Source: CAKZNE01 sp040222435
GTDB taxonomy: Bacteria > Bacteroidota > Bacteroidia > Flavobacteriales > Schleiferiaceae
Direction: 5' to 3'
Length of the DNA: 64,000 nucleotides
Assembly: GCA_965212245.1 (NCBI GenBank)
Contig: OZ243107.1
Span: 2,232,001 to 2,296,000, forward strand
Part shown: positions 54,043 to 62,127 of the stretch, in pieces
Layout of the letters: each line of letters begins with the position of its first letter
Position numbering within the stretch: position 1 is the first letter of the stretch
The notes under the pieces: model-generated
What the model was told of the DNA's origin: nothing
Database searches by the model: none
The model's input: only the letters and a program-made list of their open reading frames with translations
Translations under genes and position numbers: made by a program

Positions 54043-54080
54043 ATTGTTTTTAGGATTTTTGACACGCGAATCGCATACAG

Positions 54081-54956
54081 ATGGAAAAAGATAAGTTAGA
54101 AAAGCAAATATTAAAATACACCGGTATTGCTTCAGCTGTGCTTGGTGTGCAGGCGGCCAACGGACAAAATATTGTTTGGACTGATATTCAGGATACAACC
54201 TTGAGTACCAATGGAGCTTCTTTTGATCTTAACATTGATCAGGATACCGGAGGTGTGGTAGACTTTCGGATTCTTCAGCTGGTGGATTCCACCAGTTATA
54301 ATATATCAGGGGTGTTGGTACGTTCCGGTGGAAATGCTTCTAACCAGGTTTTTGGTATGAATTATTCCAATTACAACTATGCTTTTCGCCTGGATGTAGG
54401 TGATACCATAAGCTCGGATAGCATTTTTAAAGGGATTAATACATCCCGTAACATCGGTTATCTGGCTTTTGATGTGGATGGATATACCTACCCTAACAGC
54501 CAGTGGATTGATACAACCAATGGTGTAACAGATGGCTTTTTAGGATTGCGTTTTAACGCTCCTACTTCAGATAGTACTACCGGCACCTTTTACGGTTGGG
54601 TACGTCTGGATGTAGCTTCTGATTTTAGATCTGTAACGATAAAGGAGTTTGCTTATCGAAATGAAGCGGACTCGCTCATTTATATGGGCCAGGGAGCTCC
54701 GATATCCGTTGAAGAATTTAAGGCGGAAAAACCGGCTTTAGTTCAAAAGGGAATGTATCTGGATATCAGCCTGCCTGAAACGTATAAACCCGAGTCAGAG
54801 CTTAAACTGATAGGGTTAGACGGTAAACTAATCAAGCATATTTCCCTGAGCGGACACAAGAACCAGGTACCACTGGAAGGTCTTCCCAAAGGGATCATGG
54901 TAGCCTACATACGCAGTAATGGAGTAGAAGCGAGCCGTAAAGTGGTGATATACTAA
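54081..54956 (+). CDS. secreted protein with T9SS-like C-terminal domain
   Basis: The 291-residue protein has a hydrophobic but atypical N-terminal segment (about 10-28, YTGIASAVLGVQAANGQ), a beta-rich central region with repeated DTT/DST turns, and a C-terminal block (SVEEFKAEKPALVQKG, then LKLIGLDGKLIKHISL and VAYIRSNGVEASRKVVIY). That block resembles short T9SS sorting domains but is not a clear type A match. The function is unknown. It follows the sulfotransferase fusion after 38 bp. Confidence 0.68.
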   Translation: MEKDKLEKQILKYTGIASAVLGVQAANGQNIVWTDIQDTTLSTNGASFDLNIDQDTGGVVDFRILQLVDSTSYNISGVLVRSGGNASNQVFGMNYSNYNYAFRLDVGDTISSDSIFKGINTSRNIGYLAFDVDGYTYPNSQWIDTTNGVTDGFLGLRFNAPTSDSTTGTFYGWVRLDVASDFRSVTIKEFAYRNEADSLIYMGQGAPISVEEFKAEKPALVQKGMYLDISLPETYKPESELKLIGLDGKLIKHISLSGHKNQVPLEGLPKGIMVAYIRSNGVEASRKVVIY

Positions 54957-54981
54957 ACTCCCTTAAAGTAAATTTTCAATT

Positions 54982-55926
54982 TCAGGATTCCTCATCCGGG
55001 GTTTTAGGTCGTTTTATAGTAAATACCCTTGAAATATTAAAGCCAAAGTGGATATCCCCATCCAACCAGTTGCCGGTTGATTGTGAGAATACATAAGGCT
55101 CACTAACCCCGCGTGAATTAGTGAGAAACAACTGAAAAACATGGCCTCCCGTTTCAATATCCACACCTACCGAAAGAGCATTTGGGTACGGGCTTAAATT
55201 GTTATTTTCAGGATCAAGAAAAGAGTTCGGGTTCAATTGGTATACATACTCCACATTGATGGAATGCATGCGGGTAAACTTGTAGCGGGCTGCCAATCCA
55301 ATAGAATACACATCATTGGAAAAATCAGCACTGTCCACCAAGTTGAAATGCGTAACGGTAGGTACTATTTCCGCTGAAAATTTTTGATTGAACTTACGAG
55401 CTACCACCAACTCATGTACATAACTCAGGCGGTCTGACTCATTAAAGGGGACGCCCTCCGGAAAGCGCAAGGCACTATAATAGAGTCCCGAAAAACCGGT
55501 AATAGTGAAGGGGAAGTTTTTGGCGCCTTTACTCTGGCGGAAAAGGCGGTATTTTACAAACCCATCGTATACCTTATTAACACCACTATGACCGATACCT
55601 ATATTCAACCAATCACAGATAGAATAATCCAGGGTAAGTCTTACCTGGGCATTATCCAAACCTAAAAAGTTATAGAAAAAATCATCACTGAATGAGCCAA
55701 AACGATGCAGGATGGTGTATTGTAAAACTCCCTTACCAGGAAGTTCAGGTGATTGCAGATTTACAATTTTGGTGCCCTTGAATGTAGCAAAAGCATATTC
55801 AGTTGTCGGTCCCTGTTCATCTTCAAGCATATCCAGCAGATCATCCTGGGCCTGAGCACCGAATTGAGTAAAACAAAAAAGGAGGCCTGTCAGCAAGCCT
55901 CCTTTTATAATATTACTTTTTGTCAT
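54982..55926 (-). CDS. DUF5777 beta-barrel protein
   Basis: The 314-residue protein has a signal peptide (1-26, GAQAQ) and a mature region of regularly spaced amphipathic strands ending in aromatic residues, matching the DUF5777 outer-membrane family. It is the last gene of a cytochrome-cytochrome-YceI-DUF5777 operon and overlaps the YceI stop by 14 bp. A terminator-like hairpin sits inside its signal-peptide codons (55877-55906). Its precise role is unknown. Confidence 0.85.
   Translation of the reverse strand: MTKSNIIKGGLLTGLLFCFTQFGAQAQDDLLDMLEDEQGPTTEYAFATFKGTKIVNLQSPELPGKGVLQYTILHRFGSFSDDFFYNFLGLDNAQVRLTLDYSICDWLNIGIGHSGVNKVYDGFVKYRLFRQSKGAKNFPFTITGFSGLYYSALRFPEGVPFNESDRLSYVHELVVARKFNQKFSAEIVPTVTHFNLVDSADFSNDVYSIGLAARYKFTRMHSINVEYVYQLNPNSFLDPENNNLSPYPNALSVGVDIETGGHVFQLFLTNSRGVSEPYVFSQSTGNWLDGDIHFGFNISRVFTIKRPKTPDEES
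55871..55906 (-). terminator. terminator-like hairpin inside DUF5777 signal-peptide codons
   Basis: On the minus strand a 10-bp stem (AAAAGGAGGC / GCCTCCTTTT) with a 10-nt loop is followed by T-rich sequence. It begins 6 nt after the YceI stop codon and lies within codons 8-19 of DUF5777. It may partially terminate or attenuate the distal gene. Confidence 0.55.
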
Positions 55927-56467
55927 AGTTCATTTTTACAGTAATCTCCAGCGATTCAGCAATGTTATCCCGCTTGGAGGCAGGAATTTCCACACCATAT
56001 TCTTCGGGACTTAAGTTAAAACTTGAAGTGAGTGTTATTTTTCCACCCTTTACCATTATAGTGGCTGGTTCAGAAATAGTGCGGTCTGTGCCGTGAATAT
56101 TCATAGTCCCTTCAAAATTAACCTCATATTCACCATCCTTGCTTAAATCCAATTTCTCAAAGCTGGCAATGTTTCCCTTAAAAGAAGCTTTGGGGTATTT
56201 TCCACTTTCCATGTAGTTTTCATTGAAATGCTCTTGCATAAGTGCTTTTTCAAACTGGAAAGCTTTGATCTGAACCAGAAAAGCAAACTGGCCTGTTTCC
56301 AGATCTATAACGCTGGATACCTGGTTATTCTCCGCTTTAATATTTTCAACTGAGGTTTCTGAAAAGAACTTTATATACCCGTTTCGGGTAGAAATTTTCT
56401 GAGCGTAACTGCTTAGTGAAAAAGCAGCCATTAAGACTAAAGACAAAATTCGGGTTTTCATAATCAC
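55913..56467 (-). CDS. YceI-family periplasmic protein
   Basis: This 184-residue protein has a signal peptide (1-22, SSYAQ) and an eight-strand lipocalin-like YceI barrel, with GYIKFFSETSVENI, KYPKASFKGNI and YEVNFEGTMNIHGTDRTI. Relatives bind polyisoprenoids. The neighbours are two cytochrome c-type lipoproteins upstream and DUF5777 downstream, which hints at an envelope electron-transfer or quinone-related role. This is an inference. Confidence 0.9.
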   Translation of the reverse strand: MIMKTRILSLVLMAAFSLSSYAQKISTRNGYIKFFSETSVENIKAENNQVSSVIDLETGQFAFLVQIKAFQFEKALMQEHFNENYMESGKYPKASFKGNIASFEKLDLSKDGEYEVNFEGTMNIHGTDRTISEPATIMVKGGKITLTSSFNLSPEEYGVEIPASKRDNIAESLEITVKMNYDKK

Positions 56468-56477
56468 TTAAATTTTA

Positions 56478-56861
56478 TTAGTTATTAGGGGCGCCATCAG
56501 TGGCCCATTTTTGGATTTTTTCAATTTCACAGAGGGGTAATGAGCCTGAAGCAGGCATTATGGAACCCGTGGTAGCTTTGATCCTACCAATAAGTGAACC
56601 ATTTCCTGAGGCATCTACACTGGCTTTAACCGCCTGGTAGGTGCTGAAATCCCGTCCTCCGGAAGGTGTGGGCCCCTGGTGGCAACCCGGAATAGCGCAA
56701 TTAGCGGCTATAATAGGTTGAATGGTTTCACTGTAAGTTACATTCTCCGTGTCACAGGAAGAATCCAGATTTTGATACAATTCTTCCTTGTTATCGTAAT
56801 AGCAGGATTCTGTGAGGAAGAGGATCAGCCCCGTGAGGGCTGCAAAAGAAAGTAATCTCAT
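56478..56861 (-). CDS. single-domain cytochrome c-like lipoprotein
   Basis: The 127-residue protein has a lipoprotein signal (lipobox LTESC) and a haem-binding-like segment IIAANCAIPGCHQG. In this motif the cysteines are four residues apart (CX4CH), not the usual CX2CH. A distal MPASGSLPLCEIEKIQKWATDGAP contains a possible axial Met. ATG 56861 is chosen over 56888 for the signal peptide. It follows the two-domain cytochrome gene by 10 bp. Confidence 0.78.
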   Translation of the reverse strand: MRLLSFAALTGLILFLTESCYYDNKEELYQNLDSSCDTENVTYSETIQPIIAANCAIPGCHQGPTPSGGRDFSTYQAVKASVDASGNGSLIGRIKATTGSIMPASGSLPLCEIEKIQKWATDGAPNN

Positions 56862-56871
56862 TAATTTATAT

Positions 56872-57564
56872 TTATTGGGGTAAACCATCTTTTACCCAAG
56901 CTTCAATTTTATCAATATTACACTGTGGCATTTTACCGCCCTGAGGCATTACCGGTAAACCGGATTCGGCATTTATCCGTTGCAAGAGATTGGTGTTTAA
57001 AATAGCATCCTGTACTTCGGCATAATTAGTTAAGCTTCGGCCCTTTTGAGGGTTAACGCTCCCGTGACAAGATACACAGTTGTCGTCAAAAATAGCTTTT
57101 ATATCACTATTGTAGGTCAGGTTTACGACATTACAATCATCACAATCAAGGTTAAGAGCTCCCTGAAGTATCCATTTACGGATCAATTCGATTTGAGTAT
57201 CCGTTAAAGGTGGCATACCAAAGGGCATCCGCTTATCCACGTCCGTTTCAACTAAAACTTCATATAAATCACTGCCATCAGCGTCAAAGGGCCGTACATC
57301 AGCCGTGCTAATCACGGAACTGTAAGAGGAGAGGTTCACACCATCAGTTGAGGTGGCTGCGTCATGGCATCCCGAATAGGCACAGTTGGCATTTAAAATG
57401 GGTTGAATCTCTCGCTGGTAATAGACCGTGTGAGGGTTGCAGGGTTTCCCCTCTTGCACGGTATCGTTATTCATTGTGGTGGGAGGGGGTGGAAAAGGAT
57501 CATGTGTGCAGGAATACGTGAGAATAATCAGAAGAGCCATGGCCCCGGTAATTCGTTTTAACAT
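56872..57564 (-). CDS. two-domain cytochrome c-like lipoprotein
   Basis: The 230-residue protein has a lipobox (LTYSC) and two cytochrome-c-type units. The first has NCAYSGCHDAA (CX4CH, about 57-67) and the second NCVSCHGS (canonical CX2CH, about 157-164). Both end with MP-containing segments (MPFGMPPLTD; VMPQGGKMPQC) that could supply axial Met ligands. It heads the operon of cytochrome, cytochrome, YceI and DUF5777. It is probably an envelope electron carrier. Confidence 0.8.
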   Translation of the reverse strand: MLKRITGAMALLIILTYSCTHDPFPPPPTTMNNDTVQEGKPCNPHTVYYQREIQPILNANCAYSGCHDAATSTDGVNLSSYSSVISTADVRPFDADGSDLYEVLVETDVDKRMPFGMPPLTDTQIELIRKWILQGALNLDCDDCNVVNLTYNSDIKAIFDDNCVSCHGSVNPQKGRSLTNYAEVQDAILNTNLLQRINAESGLPVMPQGGKMPQCNIDKIEAWVKDGLPQ

Positions 57565-57626
57565 TTATAATGGGATGAGGATTATTGTTTTAATCTTTAC
57601 ATTCGTAACAAAATTAGCGTTATAAC

Positions 57627-58007
57627 ATGAAAAAAGCACTATGGATTCTTCTGATTTTGGCTTTAATGGGAGGTGCGTACGGAGCATACCTCTGGTTTAA
57701 GCCACACCGCGATATACAGGGAGAAGCGGCAAAACATGAGATGACCTCTATTGAGCTTAACGAGGCGTACGCCTTAGGACAAGATGGGGCCAATGCGATT
57801 TACCTTGATCAGGTTATAATGGTAAGCGGTACAGTTGAAGAAGCTGATGATACGCATATTAAACTGGAAGGCGGGATTTTTTGTAACGGAGACTTTTCCG
57901 AAGCTAAAGTTTCATCTGGGGAAAAAGCTCAAGTTAAAGGCCGTGTAGTTGGCTATGATGATCTTTTTGGAGAGGTTAGAATGGATAACTGTACCCTGGA
58001 GAATTAA
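57627..58007 (+). CDS. membrane-anchored OB-fold (tRNA_anti-like) protein
   Basis: The 126-residue protein has an N-terminal membrane helix (about 4-22) and an OB-fold domain of the tRNA_anti-like type, with IYLDQVIMVSGTVEEAD, KAQVKGRVVGYDDLFGEVRM and a final acidic EN. It lies divergent to the cytochrome operon and converges with the MFS gene (4-bp overlap). The role is unknown. Confidence 0.8.
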   Translation: MKKALWILLILALMGGAYGAYLWFKPHRDIQGEAAKHEMTSIELNEAYALGQDGANAIYLDQVIMVSGTVEEADDTHIKLEGGIFCNGDFSEAKVSSGEKAQVKGRVVGYDDLFGEVRMDNCTLEN

Positions 58008-59299
58008 CGAACATACTTCGTTTTCGGAACCCTTAGAATAAGTATAAAACCGATCAGGAAAAAAACGGAAAGGGTGAGCACGCTCATTTTCATGCTTCCG
58101 GTAAGGTCAATTAATAAACCATATACAGCCGTTCCCAGAACAATTGCCACTTTTTCAGCCACATCATAAAAACTAAAATAGCTGGCGTGGCTATGAGTCC
58201 CTTCTGGTAAAAGTTTACTGTAGGTACTGCGGCTTATAGCCTGAATACCTCCCATTACCAGCCCAACAACTCCGCCAATAAGGTAAAACTTAAGCTCTAC
58301 ATTGGGATCACCTTTGGTAAGGGTATAGGCGGCAAAGCAGAGGAGCCCCCAGGAAACTATACATATTTTAAGAGCCTGCAGGTTGCCAAAACGCCTGGAG
58401 AGAAAGGAGAATAAATACGACCCGGCAATACCTACAAACTGAATAATGAGAATGGTGGTAATGAGTTTGGAAGAATCCAGGCCTAACTCTACATCACCAA
58501 ATAAGCCGGCTAATAGAATAACCGTTTGTACCCCAATGCTGAAGAAGAAAAATGAATACAGAAAACGCCTTAAAGAAAGCTGATCCTTAAGTTCATTCCA
58601 CACATTCCTTAATTCATGAAAACCTTTCCAGATGTAGCGTTCGTCCGAAACACGGTGGTATACATTATCAGGAAGGTACCTGAATGTCAATTGGGCAAAG
58701 CCTATCCACCAGATACCTGCCAAAAGAAAACTAAAACGCGAAGCCTGGCCTGCTCCTTCAAAACCGAAAACATCCGGCATCTGTATCATTAACAGGTTAA
58801 CAATAAGCAAGAGAGAAGCTCCTATATATCCCAGTGAAAAGCCTTTAGCCGAAAGAGCATCTTGCTTTTCAGGAGGCGCTACTTCTGGCAGGAATGCATT
58901 GTAGAAAACCAAACTTCCCCAAAACCCAACGCTGGCTAAAACACTCATTAATAATCCAAACCAGATATTGGAACCATCAAAGAAAAAAAGTGCGGAGCAC
59001 GAAAAAGCACCCAGGTAGCAGAAAAACTGCAGGAAGCGTTTTTTCTTTCCCGTATGATCGGCAATGCCGGAAAGAAAGGGTGATATCAGCGCAACTAATA
59101 TAAAGGAAATGGAAAGTGAATAGCTGTAAAGGGTAGTGTTGGGAATACTGAACCCGAAAAGATCATAATAGTTAGGTTGATCATTAACGGATGTTACGCT
59201 GTTAAAGTAAATTGGGAAAACAGCGGTGCTTATAACCAGGGAATACACTGAGTTGGCCCAGTCATAAAAGGCCCATGCATTTTGGACTTTCTTTTCCAT
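58004..59299 (-). CDS. MFS transporter of the UMF1/Atg22 family
   Basis: The 431-residue inner-membrane protein has about 12 helices. It shows the family signature AWAFYDWANSVYSLVIST near the N-terminus, the loop SGIADHTGKKKRFLQF, and LPEVAPPEKQD in the mid-loop. UMF1 members are distantly related to Atg22 vacuolar transporters. The substrate is unknown. It converges with the OB-fold gene. Confidence 0.9.
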   Translation of the reverse strand: MEKKVQNAWAFYDWANSVYSLVISTAVFPIYFNSVTSVNDQPNYYDLFGFSIPNTTLYSYSLSISFILVALISPFLSGIADHTGKKKRFLQFFCYLGAFSCSALFFFDGSNIWFGLLMSVLASVGFWGSLVFYNAFLPEVAPPEKQDALSAKGFSLGYIGASLLLIVNLLMIQMPDVFGFEGAGQASRFSFLLAGIWWIGFAQLTFRYLPDNVYHRVSDERYIWKGFHELRNVWNELKDQLSLRRFLYSFFFFSIGVQTVILLAGLFGDVELGLDSSKLITTILIIQFVGIAGSYLFSFLSRRFGNLQALKICIVSWGLLCFAAYTLTKGDPNVELKFYLIGGVVGLVMGGIQAISRSTYSKLLPEGTHSHASYFSFYDVAEKVAIVLGTAVYGLLIDLTGSMKMSVLTLSVFFLIGFILILRVPKTKYVR

Positions 59300-59364
59300 T
59301 GGGCCGAAGATAGCATAATTTGATACTGGTTTTAGGAGAGAAGTGTAGGATGTATCTTTGGCCC

Positions 59365-60384
59365 ATGAAAATTAATACAGCCCTGATAGAAAAAGCCAGA
59401 CGGCTTTTGGATACCTCTGCTCCCATTGTGATAACCAATCATGTAAACCCGGATGGTGATGCCATGGGAAGTGCCATGGGGCTGTATGGAGTACTGAAAA
59501 AATCAGGACGTGAGGTTAAGGTTGTAGTACCTAACACCTACCCGGATTTTCTGAAATGGATGCAAGGTGAGGCTGAGGTTACCATATTTGAAGATGAGCC
59601 TCAGGCGGCCAGAAAAATTGTAAATGAAGCGGGTGTACTGATTCATTTGGATTATAATTCACTTAAGCGAAGCGGACCAATGGCCGACTGCCTGGGCGCT
59701 GCCAAAGCGCAGCGCATAATGATTGATCATCACCAACAGCCGGATGATTTTGTGGATGTGATGTTTTCAGATACTAAAATGTCGTCTACCTGTGAGTTAC
59801 TCTATCATATCCTCAATCAACTGACCTGGTCAGATTTGCTGGAAAAACACGAGGCCGAATGTTTATACACAGGTATTATGACCGATACCGGAAGTTTCAG
59901 GTTCAATAGCACTACTGCGGCTACTCACTCAGTAGCAGGAGCCCTGTTGGAAAAAGGGGTAGAGCCTAATGAAATGGCTTCCCGTGTATATGATATTAAT
60001 ACATCCAATCGCTTACAGCTGCTCAGCACGGCATTGTTGGGTATGGAAGTGTTGGAAGACCTGCCGGTAGCCATCATTAAGTTAAGTGCAGAAGAGCTTG
60101 AAAAATACAAGTATAAAAAAGGCGATACCGAAGGCTTTGTTAATTACGGCTTGTCTGTATTGGGTGTTAAGATGAGTGTTTTTATGGCCGAAAAAGACGG
60201 TCTGATAAAAATGTCTTTCCGCTCCAAAGGTAGTTTTGATGTAAACCGCCTGGCGCGTGAACATTTTAAAGGTGGCGGACATACCAATGCGGCTGGAGGA
60301 GCTTCTGAAGAGAGCCTGTCAGCAACGGTAACCCGTTTTAAGGAAATAATTGTAGATTACCGGGATGCACTCCAAAAATCCTGA
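59365..60384 (+). CDS. nrnA: NrnA-like DHH phosphoesterase
   Basis: The enzyme degrades nanoRNAs and/or dephosphorylates pAp. The 339-residue protein has the DHH motifs NHVNPDGDAMGSAMGL (25-40) and DHHQQPDDF (121-129), with DTGSFRFNS. The DHHA1 motif GGGHTNAAGG lies near the C-terminus. ATG 59365 is chosen because a TATCTTTG -7 element ends 4 bp before it, suggesting leaderless mRNA. The stop overlaps the gldI-like gene by 20 bp. Confidence 0.93.
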   Translation: MKINTALIEKARRLLDTSAPIVITNHVNPDGDAMGSAMGLYGVLKKSGREVKVVVPNTYPDFLKWMQGEAEVTIFEDEPQAARKIVNEAGVLIHLDYNSLKRSGPMADCLGAAKAQRIMIDHHQQPDDFVDVMFSDTKMSSTCELLYHILNQLTWSDLLEKHEAECLYTGIMTDTGSFRFNSTTAATHSVAGALLEKGVEPNEMASRVYDINTSNRLQLLSTALLGMEVLEDLPVAIIKLSAEELEKYKYKKGDTEGFVNYGLSVLGVKMSVFMAEKDGLIKMSFRSKGSFDVNRLAREHFKGGGHTNAAGGASEESLSATVTRFKEIIVDYRDALQKS

Positions 60385-60928
60385 TCTGTTGTTACGAAAA
60401 ATTTTACCCTTACTCATTTTGGTATGTATGGCCGGCTGTCAATGTTCCGGTCAGGAGAGAAACAATACCCGCCAGCGCACCACTTCACCTTCTGATGATC
60501 GTATTCAGGCACAGCGTGATTTTCTTAAGAAAGAGCGGAAGTCTATCCAATCCTATATAAGTGATCGCAAGTTAGAGGTTATGAAAAGTGGTACCGGGCT
60601 ATATTATAGTCTGTTGGAAGATTCCACTGCTCAAATGCAGGTTAATAGTGGCGATGAAGTATTGTTTGAGTATGATATTTATATGCTCAATGGTAGCCTG
60701 CTCTACAGCTCAGAAGAGAATAAGCCCCGCTTACTGCTTGTGGATAAAGAAGATGCAGAAATCGGATTGCATGAAAGTCTTAAGCTATTAGGTCTTGGGG
60801 ATAAGGGTCTATTTATTTTACCTTCGCATCTTGCCTTTGGTGTGGCGGGTGATCAGAACAAAGTTCCCCCCAAAACAGCCTTGGTATATGAACTGAAAAT
60901 TTTGAAAATCATTAAATCTAAAAGTTAA
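60365..60928 (+). CDS. gldI: GldI-like FKBP-type peptidyl-prolyl isomerase lipoprotein
   Basis: The 187-residue protein has a lipoprotein signal (lipobox CMAGC), a charged linker (about 30-70), and an FKBP-type domain (about 85-183) with NSGDEVLFEYDIYMLNGSLLY and FILPSHLAFGVAGDQNKVPPKTALVYEL. GldI is needed for gliding motility in Flavobacterium, but FKBP lipoproteins with other roles exist. It lies in the nrnA - gldI - PPIase order typical of Flavobacteriia. Several DxW/Y pocket residues differ from classic FKBP. Confidence 0.82.
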   Translation: MHSKNPDLLLRKILPLLILVCMAGCQCSGQERNNTRQRTTSPSDDRIQAQRDFLKKERKSIQSYISDRKLEVMKSGTGLYYSLLEDSTAQMQVNSGDEVLFEYDIYMLNGSLLYSSEENKPRLLLVDKEDAEIGLHESLKLLGLGDKGLFILPSHLAFGVAGDQNKVPPKTALVYELKILKIIKSKS

Positions 60929-60933
60929 AAAGA

Positions 60934-62004
60934 ATGAGAAATATTTTGATGACGGCTCTCTTTTTTGCCGGAATTCTTAGCAGCTGTAATTCACAGAACT
61001 CCGTTTCTGTAAATGGCGAAAAGGTAAAACTGGAAGATGGAATCTACGCCAATATTCATACGGCTAAAGGAGATATCCTGTTGAAGCTTCACCACGATAA
61101 AACACCTCTTACCGTTGCAAATTTTGTGGGTTTGGCTGAAGGTAAAATTGAAAATCAAGCCAAAGCGGCTGGTGAGCCTTTTTACGATGGTCTTAAATTT
61201 CACCGTGTTATTGCCGACTTTATGATCCAGGGTGGTGATCCACAAGGAAATGGTAGTGGTGGCCCAGGCTATTCTTTTGCAGATGAGTTTGACCCCAGCC
61301 TTAAGCATGATGGTCCTGGTGTTCTATCCATGGCTAATTCCGGTCCTGCTTCCAACGGTAGCCAGTTTTTTATTACACATAAAGAAACTTCATGGCTGGA
61401 TGGAAAGCACACCATTTTCGGAAAGGTGTTGAATGGTCAGAGTGTAGTAGATGCTATCCAGCAAGGAGATGTAATGGAGAAAGTAGAGATCATCCGCATA
61501 GGAAAAGAGGCTGAAAAGTTTGATGCAGTTAAGGTTTTCGAAAAGCAACAAGAAGAAGCCCGTAAGAAAAAAGAAGCTGAAATGAAGGAGCAGGAAGAAA
61601 AGATGGCTAAACTCAAGGAAGGTTCAGAATCTACCCCCTCCGGATTGCATTATGTAGTGCTTGAAGAAGGAGATGGTCCTAAGCCTGAAGACGGTCAAAC
61701 CGTATTGATGAACTATGCCGGGTATTTACCCGATGGAACTCTTTTTGACACATCTCTGGAAGAGTTGGCCAAAGAAAAAGGCGTGTACAATCCAGGTCGT
61801 CCTTATCAGCCATTCCCGGTTCAGGTAAGCCCCGATGCCCGGGTTATTGAAGGGTGGAAAGAAGCTTTAAAACTGATGAAAGTGGGAGATAAATATAAAT
61901 TGATCATTCCACCTCAATTAGGATACGGTCAGCGCGGATTTCCACCTACCATACCTGCTAACTCATGGTTGATCTTTGAGGTAGAAATGGTAAGCATCCA
62001 ATAG
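60934..62004 (+). CDS. cyclophilin-FKBP dual-family immunophilin lipoprotein
   Basis: This 356-residue envelope foldase has a lipobox (LSSC, Cys18), then a cyclophilin domain (about 40-200) with KFHRVIADFMIQGGDPQGNGSGGPGY and GPASNGSQFFITH. A charged EEARKKKEAEMKEQEE linker follows. An FKBP domain (about 235-356) has LMNYAGYLPDGTLFD and LIIPPQLGYGQRGFPPTIPANSWLIFEVEM. Such fusions are known as dual-family immunophilins. The signal shows it is lipidated and periplasmic. Confidence 0.92.
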   Translation: MRNILMTALFFAGILSSCNSQNSVSVNGEKVKLEDGIYANIHTAKGDILLKLHHDKTPLTVANFVGLAEGKIENQAKAAGEPFYDGLKFHRVIADFMIQGGDPQGNGSGGPGYSFADEFDPSLKHDGPGVLSMANSGPASNGSQFFITHKETSWLDGKHTIFGKVLNGQSVVDAIQQGDVMEKVEIIRIGKEAEKFDAVKVFEKQQEEARKKKEAEMKEQEEKMAKLKEGSESTPSGLHYVVLEEGDGPKPEDGQTVLMNYAGYLPDGTLFDTSLEELAKEKGVYNPGRPYQPFPVQVSPDARVIEGWKEALKLMKVGDKYKLIIPPQLGYGQRGFPPTIPANSWLIFEVEMVSIQ

Positions 62005-62030
62005 TAATTAAAACTTAGCAAAAGTTGGAT

Positions 62031-62085
62031 AAACCGGAAGTTTTGCGACTTTTCAACGGACCGCAGAACTTCCGGTTTTATTTAA
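62031..62085 (+). terminator. intrinsic terminator
   Basis: A perfect 12-bp stem (AAACCGGAAGTT / AACTTCCGGTTT, 62031-62042 and 62067-62078) with an internal UGCG/CGCA continuation precedes a T-rich tract, 26 bp after the immunophilin stop. Confidence 0.85.
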
Positions 62086-62127
62086 TGCATTAATCATAGT
62101 TAGGCTTTAAATTAAAGGCAAAAAAAT

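Noticed and set aside
55880..55886. AAGGAGG-like sequence as a strong Shine-Dalgarno site
   Set aside because: It lies within DUF5777 codons with no start codon at proper distance, and Bacteroidota rarely use strong SD sites; it is part of the hairpin arm.
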